Source: Siphlonurus alternatus | Lineage: Eukaryota > Arthropoda > Insecta > Ephemeroptera > Siphlonuridae | Assembly: GCA_949825025.1 (NCBI GenBank) | Contig: OX463778.1 | Coordinates: 38,331,194 to 38,395,193 of the forward strand | Reading direction: 5' to 3' | Length of the DNA stretch: 64,000 nucleotides | Shown here: piece by piece, positions 48,633-64,000 of the stretch | Layout of the letters: each line of letters begins with the position of its first letter | How positions within the stretch are numbered: position 1 is the stretch's first letter | The notes under the pieces: generated by a model | The model's database searches: none | Seen by the model: the letters and a program-made list of their open reading frames with translations, nothing else | Told to the model about the DNA's origin: nothing | Made by a program: the position numbers and the translations under genes

Positions 48633-50462
48633 AATTGTTGTATTTTGTATAAGACACATGTAATATATTTAATAATAAAAAAATGATTTTTTACCAAATC
48701 TTTATATGTTTTTTAATATGATATTTTATGGATGTATTACCATAGTTATAATTCATTTTAATACCATATTTTTTTAAAACATTTTTTTAATGATGTTTTA
48801 ATACCGACCGCTCAGATAATAAAAAAAAATACAGGTTATTTTCTAAGGAAATCGCTTCCCATATGTGCTGAGTGATAAAATGTTTTATAATTCATTTTTA
48901 TATGGTGGTTATAACCATACGTAATACTTCAATAAAATATTATAGCTGATAGGACTGTTCGTAGTGTTCGTAAATTATGCATAATCGATTCATGAATTAA
49001 TAATCAGATGAACTTCCTCTATACAGATAACATAAGGAAAATCAAATAATCGATTACAATCTGATTTATTTAAGAACATACCTATAATTTAGTTAACCAC
49101 CTTTGCACCGCGATTCAATTTTAACACTTATGGAACATAAGTTATTAATAGTTTTAATTCATATAGCAGCTTTAGTACCCTAAAATATTCAGAGTGTTTA
49201 TAAAAAGTAAGAACATTTTTAAATGTAACGTGCTTGTGCATTTAACATCCGGTGGCATTTTCCATAATTTTATCAATGGGGATTAATTTTAAGTAAGCTT
49301 ATTTAAGGTGTTAAGATTATTAAAATTTGCTTAATACCAAAGCATTCTTTTGTTCATCAACGACTTTGAATGTATTGAAATTAATTTTTTAGCTTTAAAA
49401 AAGAGAATTTAAATTTATTGTATTCTTTAAAATATATTATATTCTTATAAAATCAGGAAGATATACTATAATTTAACTTTAATTTATCCTATAAATTCTT
49501 CGGTTGAGTAAGAAATAAAATATATTAAGGATCAATTTTATTAACATATTATAGATATAGCAATATACGATATAAAAATAATATATGAAAACATGAAAAT
49601 GTTGCTTTTAAAAAACACATTTTTTTAGGTCAATCTAGGTTTCAAAGAAGGTATGCTCAAAGCTCTGAACATGTCAGAAAAGTACACTCAGCCGGTGTGC
49701 CATAGTGCGTACCGCTATAGCTTTTATCTCAGCTCGATTTAACAGCCAAAATCAAAGGAATTTATGTCAACACTTCTTTTCCACGAAGCTTTTAAAATGG
49801 GTAAAAAGCATTTTAAAAGCATGCCATTTGAAATAATTTACATAGCGTTAAATAAATTTGAAAAAATATATATTAAAAAAAAAAAAAAAAAAAAAAGGTT
49901 TAATGATTGTATTTTTTTAATTTTAATTTGATTTTTACGCGGTTTTTAATTTAATGTTATATAATAATAAAACACTTTTGTCACAATTGTTGGCACTCAA
50001 TTCAACGTTAACGAATTGAAATGTCAGTTTCAGTGCTACAATGAACAAATGAGATGGAGATGGAAAAAATAATGTATTATATAGAAGTATATAAGATAAG
50101 TATTTCTGATGTCACAGGCGTTATTTTGTATCCGTATCCTGCTATACATATAATAATTACAACTGTGAACTCGCACAAATAAGAAGTGACTAATTAATAT
50201 CCCAAAAATAATTACGGAACTTTTAAAATTATTGTTACATTTTTTTTTATTGAGTTCGATTTTTTATTGTTTTTCTTATTTTAGCGTCAAATAACTTTTA
50301 TTAATTAAATAACAAAATTTAAGGGAGATATTTTTAATTATATAAAACACACAAAAAGAAACATTAAAATATTATTTTTATTAACCAAGCACTTTTATTT
50401 TTTACTTTATATTTCGCAATTTAGCAACTAGATTTTTTTATAACAAAAGTAGTCATTTGTTT
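48633..50462. other. AT-rich stretch, no gene seen
   Basis: Contains a poly(A) run at 49873-49897 and a slightly GC-richer patch at 49660-49760 without recognisable content. Confidence 0.45.
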
Positions 50463-53170
<2,708 letters not shown>

Positions 53171-53285
53171 GCGGTGTCAGACCTTCTGTTGGGCGTGTTC
53201 TGCATGCCCTTCACGCTCGTCGGCCAGGTACTCAGGAACTTCATCTTCGGACACGTCATGTGCAAGCTCATTCCTTACTTCCAGG
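53171..53285 (+). CDS. CCKLR: Internal exon of a cholecystokinin/sulfakinin-type neuropeptide GPCR
   Basis: The 115-bp exon encodes 38 codons plus one base (phase 1 at the 3' end). It starts AVSDLLLGVFCMPFTL, the second half of TM2 with the conserved LAxxD aspartate at residue 4, continues through the first extracellular loop VGQVLRNFIFGHVM, and ends CKLIPYFQ, which contains the TM3 cysteine that forms the conserved disulphide in class A GPCRs. The FCMPF, NFIFG and CK motifs fit the cholecystokinin/gastrin and insect sulfakinin receptor family better than NPY/NPF or RYamide receptors. The acceptor TCTGTTCCAG and donor G|GTAAGT are strong. The residues upstream in the open frame (53129-53170) do not resemble TM1/TM2, supporting the exon start at GCG 53171. 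Codon use is GC-rich against an AT-rich background. TM1 and the TM3-TM7 exons were not found in the window. The receptor would be a plasma-membrane protein, typically coupling a satiety or gut peptide to G proteins. Confidence 0.88.
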
Positions 53286-54104
53286 GTAAGTGGCTTCTGC
53301 AGGTGTCAAATTTTATCAATTGCATTATGAAAAGGACAGTCATAATATAGGAATTAGTCATATGATTATAGTACTGGAATTTATTATTAAATTTAAGTAT
53401 TAATATAAGTGCTTTTGACAGGTTTAAATTGAAAAAAAAAATATGCATGGTACACTAAACGCCTTGAAGAATTTCCTATTTGCAGTTTCTTATCTCGCTT
53501 TACTGACCGATCTGCAGTGAATCTAAATCGTCAGCGTCTCGTAATATATTGCAGTATATTACAAACATAAAATGTCATATTATATTTTTAGTGTTTTAAG
53601 TTTAATTATTGTGTTATCAAACAAGATTTTAAGCTAGTGTATTATACAGTTAGCGGCCTAGAAAATTTATTCGACAGAAAGTCCTAGCTATTTCTCTCTC
53701 TTGTTGAGAGAAATTTTACAACGCAAGAAGTGTACTGTACATTATAATGTTATAACAATATAAGATAGATTTTATATGAGTTTTGAAAACTCATTATTAA
53801 TATAAGGTGTGTAATTTTTGTCCCTTCGTGTATACTAATATTGTCAAATAAGATTCTGTTTTATAATTATAAAATTAATTATAAAATATTAATCACGTAT
53901 TTGGAATGTGAACGCAGTTCCTTTGATATAAAAGTTGAGTGACGGAGCAATATGAGCACCAAAGGGACCACAGTTTTAGCAATTTGAAGTTAGAAGCAAC
54001 AAAACACCTCCTCAGTAGCTTCATACTAAAAAAAAACATGAGGTAATCAGAACTAAAAACCATAAGAATAAAGGCAGGCACATTTCTTTGAAATCTCAAC
54101 AACC
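53286..54104. other. Downstream intron, no further feature
   Basis: Begins GTAAGTGGC (donor). No following exon was recognised. Confidence 0.5.
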
Positions 54105-54395
54105 AGTTAGTGGCACAGTGGATACGTGCTTGTCTGTCGATCGGAAGACTCGGGTTCGCTCTCAGGTGCAGGTGGCTTTTACATTGCATGTAAATATTGT
54201 AAATATCTCTGCTCTTCGAGCGTGAGCTCGTGCTTTCCGAGTGATGGCGCTTGTATGTCCTTTACTGTGCTGCTGATACGGCTAGGATCGGTGTGTAGGC
54301 TTGACAGGTCTATGCTTTTCTCTGGCTAGTCCTGGCTGTGGTTGTAGTGGCCCACGCCATACAAGGGAAATCCCGGGACAGTTCACTGCATACAT
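54105..54395 (+). mobile_element. tRNA-derived SINE (plus strand)
   Basis: TAGTGGCACAGTGGATACGT (from 54108) carries a consensus-like A box, and ACTCGGGTTCGCTCTCAGG has a B box at 54152-54163, at tRNA-like spacing. The roughly 200-bp GC-richer body includes CGTGAGCTCGTGCTTTCCG and AAATCCCGGGACAG. It probably lies within a receptor intron. Confidence 0.7.
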
Positions 54396-54559
54396 TTATC
54401 CATTTATACTAAATCACATGCCCGGTGTGTGCATGATATAGAACTCATTTTCATTTTCAAACAGTATCAAAAATTATTACATGTAAAGCAAAATTAACTG
54501 TGCTTTTTTTCCTTGTGATTCGAATTGGAAAATTTTGGTTTTACTTTGCAATTGACAAA

Positions 54560-54715
54560 TTTCATGTTTTTTTTACTGAATATTTGGATACACAGGACCT
54601 CACTTATTGTATTGTCAATATTTTTTCAGATTATTTTTTTAATCCTCAAACACCCTTAATAAAATCGTGTTTCAAAACAGTGTCATGACGTCATAGTCAT
54701 GCAAATATTAATTTA
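54560..54715 (+). mobile_element. Palindrome family fragment f (single arm)
   Basis: TTGGATACACAGGACCTCAC, TTTTTTCAGATTATTTTTTT and CAAACACCCTTAATAAAATC, then TGTCATGACGTCATAGTCAT, correspond to the inverted right arm of copy e. No mirrored second arm follows, so it is a solo arm or half-deleted copy. Confidence 0.6.
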
Positions 54716-54934
54716 TAATAAAGAATTTTTACATTTTAAGTTACCAAAATTTTCACTATTTTCGGATTAATAACCGATTTTATTAATTTAGCTCTTAAAA
54801 TAAATCTTCACAGTTACATAGTTCGAAGGTTAATTTTGATGTGGTCATTAAATATTAACTGTGTAGTTTTCCTCCATTCACATGTTTGTTTTCATGAAAA
54901 TATTCATTGTTTACCTAGATTATCGGATGAAAGT

Positions 54935-55066
<132 letters not shown>

Positions 55067-55295
55067 CTTACTGTTAGTTATTTAACACGCCTATGGGGAT
55101 ATTCAATACACATGTTATATCTAGCATACATGATGTTGTATATCGTTAAAGAGGATGACTATAAAATAAACTTAAAGGCAAATTATTAATTTAAAGCACT
55201 TCATGTTATTTTCTACTGCATGATAATTTATGAATGAACAGGTAGCTTCAAAGACTACTGTGCATAAAATTGGACTCTGATCATTCTAAATTTGA

Positions 55296-55766
55296 TTAAA
55301 GGTGAACTGAAGGGATTGCTTTTTTTTCCCTTTAGGGCACCTTATATTACCTATCCCATCCATCTGCACTAATTTTTTCATGGCAGATACTTATTGTGCT
55401 GCTGTAGGACAATTAGTAAAAAAGTGAAGTTGTGACGTATTAGCGACGGTTGGTTGACTTAAAACTCGCCGCCGTGAAAAAACACACGAGCGACCGCGAG
55501 CGACCGCGGAAACTGCCGAGGGAGCGGCGATCGGCTCGCGAACGCCACTCTCTCGGCAGTTTCCGCGGTCGCTCGTGTGTTTTTTCACGGCGGCGAGTTT
55601 TAAGTCAACCAACCGTCGCTAATACGTCACAACTTCACTTTTTCACTAATTGTCCTACAGCAGCACAATAAGTATCTACCATGAACAAATTAGTGCAGAT
55701 GGATGGGATAGGTAATATAAGGTTCCCTAATGGAAAAAAAAAGCAATCCCTTCAGTTCACCTTTAA
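55296..55766. mobile_element. Near-perfect palindromic element with TTAA ends
   Basis: TTAA bounds AGGTGAACTGAAGGGATTGC and its reverse complement. The two roughly 225-bp arms differ at only a few sites and by one small duplication (GAGCGACCGC, once more on the left). The inner parts are GC-rich (GGCGGCGAGTTTTAAGTC) and the spacer is only about ten bases, near GATCGGCTCGCGAACG. Because of the symmetry the same 73-codon ORF appears on both strands; it is not a gene. Confidence 0.92.
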
Positions 55767-56064
55767 GTTAAAATTTAGTATTTACAGCAAGATTCCATGA
55801 ATTCCAATTAAGTTACTAATTTAATTACGGTTTCAATTTTCATATTTTATGTATTTTATTATGATATAAAACTATAATTTTATAAGGGTTTGTTGCTGTG
55901 TTATAAGTTAGCAGCATAGCTGAAAAATATTAAAGGGATACAAATAAGCTTATCAAAATATTTTCAACACTATAATATAACTATTATAAATATATACATG
56001 AATTTGGTGGAATTTATCTTGGAATCCTGTTGTCTTCCTATAACCAGCGTTAATTAATATACAA
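55767..56064. other. AT-rich stretch, no feature
   Basis: Nothing supported. Confidence 0.5.
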
Positions 56065-56207
56065 TGGGTGGGATTCACGAAGAGTTAAGGAGCGTTTTAG
56101 GGAGAGATATTTTAAGAAGCGTTTTTTATACCAGGTAACAGGTAAGAAAAATGCTTCTTAAAATATCTTTCCCTAAAACACTCCTTAACTCTTCGTGAAT
56201 ACCACCC
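56065..56207. mobile_element. Short foldback MITE, about 143 bp
   Basis: GGGTGGGATTCACGAAGAGT then TAAGGAGCGTTTTAGGGA on the left is mirrored by TCCCTAAAACACTCCTTAAC and TCTTCGTGAATACCACCC on the right, with a spacer of about 20 bp around ACCAGGTAACAGGT. Confidence 0.85.
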
Positions 56208-60280
<4,073 letters not shown>

Positions 60281-60576
60281 TGAAATAGAGCATCGTTCTA
60301 AAAATTTTTTAAAATGGATATAGGGTGCAAAGTTATGTCACTCTGATTTTTTTTTTCAGATTTTTAGAGACCGGGAAGTATTGCTAAAAAGTTTTTGCCG
60401 AGGTCAGATTTGTTTATTAAAAAAGGTGTCAAAAGTCGTTACTTTCTCTGTACCTTCAATGATTTTTTAAAAATAGTTTCCCAACTCTAAAAAATCTGAA
60501 AAAAATCAGAGAAGCATGCATAACTTTGAATTTTCTATCCATTTCTGCAATAAAAATTTTTGAGGTAGATACTTCA
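60281..60576. mobile_element. Palindrome family copy g
   Basis: The left arm has AAATGGATATAGGGTGCAAA, then TTTCAGATTTTTAGAGACCG and GGAAGTATT; the right arm has the inverse and ends AAAAATTTTTGAGGTAGATA then CTTCATT. The centre (GGTCAGATTTGTTTATTAAA) has lost the GACGTCA and CTTAAGGAG core. Confidence 0.75.
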
Positions 60577-61834
60577 TTAATTATTATATGTGTGTTTTTC
60601 TTGTCAAAAAATTAGGTTTGAGCTTTGACTTTGTAAAGAGTTGCGGTTGAAATGTTTCAACTAAAGTAATTTATATAAATGAAATAACAGATACTAAAAT
60701 TATGAACCAAATATAAATATTTATAAATTAATGAAAGGAAAAAAAAAAATAGTATCATAGTATAATCAAGATTTACTGTATAATTTTCTTCATAATATAA
60801 CACAGTTTCATTTTTACTTGAATATGATCTCGCGTTCTTGCCTTTAAGCTAGACATCTTGTTCACCATGAAAGCGGAGCAGTTTGCATATGCAGAAGAGG
60901 TAATTTAAGCATGGAAATTATTAATCTTTCTCGTACTGTCACCCAACAAGTCACCTAACTCAACAACGAGACAATCTATCAAGTCAGACAAATTTAAAAT
61001 GTTTGGGTTCATAGTACCATTGTGGCAGTGTGAGAAAATTTTTATTTCCTACAATTTTAAATATTAGCAGAAAAGAAACTTAAAATTAATAACATGCATT
61101 AAATATGAAAACATGCTAATAAGTTTACAAAATATTTATCAATAGAATGTTTTTCATGTTATATAGTATAATAATAAATTCCATTCTGGTAAACCATTTC
61201 ACTGGTGTTTTTAGTGACTCTTGAATTTATGGAATGTTATTATTTGTTGAGATTTATATTTATTACAAAAATAAGCCACATAACCACAACATTTTAGTAT
61301 ATAATAGCATCAATAACCATGCATATGTATAATAAATCAATAAATACTACCACACAATTAGTATATATATAGCTAAATTTACATCATATGATGGTGTTTG
61401 TTTTTCCCAATAAAATCCGTTTAATATAAAATAAGTATTTCGGTATAAACTTTCTGAGTCTACAAACCTGAGGCAATTTTAATTAAACTCGTCCTGTTAG
61501 TGGCTTATGAATTGAGATGGACAATTAGAACCTTCACCGCGTCAGACCTCTGCTTCTTAATGATCTACTACTTCATCCACTATAAACCTAAACTATCGTA
61601 TAATTAATTAAGTAAAAGTAATAACATATATACCCTCTTAATTCTCATGCATTTAAAATTACCTCCTTAAAGAAAGGACCTTCTGAAATACAATAACAAT
61701 AAAAAAAAGTTTAACAATAATTTGTAGGCTTTTACGTTTAAACTTTTCTAGATATAAAGTTATATTACGATAAGGGAATTGAAATTTAAATATTATATTC
61801 TCCATTATACATGAAACCCTTTGCTCTATTAGCT
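60577..61834. other. AT-rich stretch, no gene seen
   Basis: No supported feature. Confidence 0.5.
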
Positions 61835-62207
61835 TTAAGGTAGAGATAATATGTATCAGCTGGACCAATGCTAAAAAAATCCCATTCATAAAAATTATGA
61901 AAAAAATTTAAAATGTTCTCCTCAACATCCCCTATCAGTAGATAAAAAATCAGGTATACAAAAACGAGCTAGTTTTCGAGTAATTAATTTTTAAAGTTCT
62001 CTAATTTAACATGGAAAAATGGAACTTCCATGTTAAATTAGTCAACTTTAAAAATTAATAACTCGAAAACTAGCTCGTTTTTGTATACCTGATATTTTAC
62101 CTACTGATAGGGGATGTTGAGGAGAACATTTTAAATTTTTTTCTTAATTTTTATGAATGGGATTTTTTTAGCATTGGGCCAGCTGATACATATTATCTCT
62201 ACCTTAA
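61835..62207. mobile_element. TTAA-flanked foldback, copy 2
   Basis: Same family as 14080-14454: TTAAGGTAGAGATAAT ends, CCCCTATCAGTAG, ACGAGCTAGTTTTCGAGT and CTAATTTAACATGGAA arms, with inverse copies meeting near 62017. TTAA lies at both limits. Confidence 0.88.
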
Positions 62208-63944
62208 TGCGATTTTCATGCGTAACCACACTTCTACGTAATGGCTAGGTCATTTCTGGTAAGTGCATTACCTACTATATAATGTGTTGCTAACTCGACT
62301 TTGGGATAAAAATGTTATTTTACACCCGGGATATGAATACGTTACGATTGTATAGTTGGCCCATTTTAAACAGCGTGTGCATGGAGCTAATCTACAAGAT
62401 CATCATCTGCTAGGCTAGTTTAATTACTATAAACTTTGCACGCAGTGTATTCAACGATAATTTAATAATAATTATGTATTATAATATCATAACGAATATT
62501 TTCATTTAAAAAAATGAAACAATAGTTTCAAAATATATAGCTCTCTTTAATTTTCAAAAGGGTTTCTTATTCATGAAACTTCGCCAGGCAAACAGAGAGA
62601 CGATTCCACTCTTAATAAAAATTCTTTACATTCGTAAACAGATTAAAGACCTTTTATACCTGTTAGCTCTCTAAGGATTAATTTTTTTTGATAGCCAAGG
62701 TCTTATAATTTATTATGTCTTTAAATTTGTTTATTCAGAATAAACGGACAAATTAAACCTCAAGAGTTTGGAAAACTCGTAGCCGAGGAATTTAGTCGGG
62801 TAATCAGTAAATAATTATAATCTCTATGATAGGCAGTTTTGGTAATGATTTCTTATCCCGAATTGAACAAATTTTTAGTGATTTCTGCATTTAAAATTTA
62901 ATAGGGCTAACTCTAGTGTTCTATTTTTTATTCATTGTTTCGTGTAAATACAATTTTATGACCTTCTGCAGATATAGCTGTTCATCTGAGGTCTGCAGCA
63001 TCTGTGACTGGCATCATCACCAGTTTAATGTTTACACTCACCGAGCTCCTCCCGCCGTGGGCTCGCTTGCTAATCTTCAGAGCAAACTGTCCCTTCTGGC
63101 AAACATGATAAGTTTCAACTAGACACTTGAGACGTTTGCTGCCGGCCATAGAGCTGTCATAACAGTAACATAACCTGTCTTGTATTTCGTACAACGATAC
63201 TGGCTTATATGTCATTGTGGATATTTCAATTGTAAACAGAGAAAAAAACATATTATGTTTACTGAAGATAAAGGAAACGATATGAAAATATTTTGTAGAA
63301 TATATAAGTGCATAATATATATAATATAGTTTTTCTCAAAAAACTATAGCAAATATTGGATTTAGTTCGAAGTTCGATCATACAATAAAAAAACAGCTTT
63401 ACTTTTTATATGTACAAAGTTGTATACGTTTGAATAGTTATTTTATTTTTTCTCCTCGTAAAATTCGCATGGATTTGTGTGTGTTTGCATATCCTCTCCC
63501 CCCCGCCGTTTGTATACAGTTCGTTTTAGGATTTAGTTATATTTAGGTGACTTGGTCGATAGAAACTAACTAATATACAAAAAAAAAGTATGTATTACGA
63601 TATTATTATATATTAAAATTACTTAGTCGTCCGGAATTTTAAAATTTATTCGACTGAAGAAAATATCGAATTTTACTGAGAATATTGCTATAATATCGTC
63701 ATAATAACTTCAATTTCTTTTGTATAATTTTTATCAAGTACTGTGCACCATTATATGATAATTTCAAATTAACTGTAATTTTATAATAATTTTAGTGCTG
63801 TTTTATGAGAAAATACAGTTAACATGATATCAAATTTACAGTACTTCATTATAATATATAATTTATTGTTTTACTAACAGGAATACAAACAAGTCCTCCA
63901 AACATACTTAATTGTAAGATCAAAAGCAAATCCATCAATGGACA
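62208..63944. other. AT-rich stretch with an unassigned GC-richer patch at 62965-63180
   Basis: The patch (CACCGAGCTCCTCCCGCCGT) is open on both strands (plus 62916-63122, minus 62982-63251), but neither product is recognisable and no splice pair is convincing. Elsewhere nothing was found. Confidence 0.4.
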
Positions 63945-64000
63945 ACATACATGAAAAAATTTTATTACAGAAATGAATAGAGAGTACCAAATTATGCTAT
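63945..64000 (+). mobile_element. Palindrome family copy h, cut by the window edge
   Basis: GACAACATACATGAAAAAAT then TTTATTACAGAAATGAATAG and AGAGTACCAAATTATGCTA match the left end of copy c (21199). Only the first 56 bases are inside the window. Confidence 0.75.

Noticed and set aside
55391..55671. Identical 73-codon ORFs on both strands
   Set aside because: Direct consequence of the palindrome at 55296-55766.
62916..63251. Possible further exon of the GPCR
   Set aside because: Neither strand gives TM3-TM7 motifs such as an E/DRY-like sequence, and no splice pair fits.

Overview
This is a strongly AT-rich stretch of an animal nuclear genome, most likely an invertebrate and plausibly an arthropod. 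The evidence is spliced-gene architecture with very little coding sequence, one recognisable exon of a cholecystokinin/sulfakinin-type neuropeptide receptor, CR1/L2-like LINE fragments, Pol III SINEs, abundant microsatellites and many inverted-repeat DNA transposons. Nothing bacterial, organellar or viral was seen. The species cannot be fixed from the sequence.

Only one segment looks like host protein-coding sequence: a 115-bp exon at 53171-53285 (+) with good splice sites on both sides, encoding TM2 to the start of TM3 of a rhodopsin-class GPCR. No other exon of that gene was found, so much of the window may be intron or flank. Almost every other ORF is short and arises by chance, inside a microsatellite, a minisatellite or a palindrome.

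The window is mainly a record of mobile elements. (1) 81-838: a long palindrome with a TTAA-flanked element inserted in one arm. (2) 2396-6136: a 3.7-kb element with terminal inverted repeats (TIRs) of about 630 bp and a 5-bp target-site duplication (TSD). It carries a broken, internally deleted copy of an uncharacterised CXC/CRC-type cysteine-rich protein family, and is itself hit by a copy of the palindrome family. (3) 10711-11068: another palindrome, then a 125-bp tandem duplication. (4) 12044-13453 (-): a 5'-truncated LINE with the end of its reverse-transcriptase ORF. (5) 16718-20024: a 3.3-kb foldback element whose arms contain 15-bp and 80-bp tandem repeats, flanked by a 10-bp direct repeat. 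(6) 20-32 kb: SINEs, LINE tails and TTAA- or TA-flanked foldbacks. (7) 32-41 kb: mostly featureless AT-rich DNA. (8) 41.4-45.7 kb: two members of a foldback family armed with a 16-bp minisatellite, separated by a large palindrome, a 5S-rRNA-headed SINE and a GC-rich TIR element. (9) 47.2-48.6 kb: a foldback relative, then a second LINE 3' end finishing in a 280-bp ATTCT array. (10) 53-64 kb: the receptor exon, a tRNA-type SINE, two long GA/CT arrays, a near-perfect 470-bp palindrome, and more palindromes up to the right edge.

The recurrent theme is foldback DNA. At least eight copies or fragments of one palindrome family share a core around GACGTCA. Four further foldbacks plus the nested element have TTAA ends, and three elements have arms built from tandem repeats. 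If transcribed, for instance as intron, these would give many long RNA hairpins.
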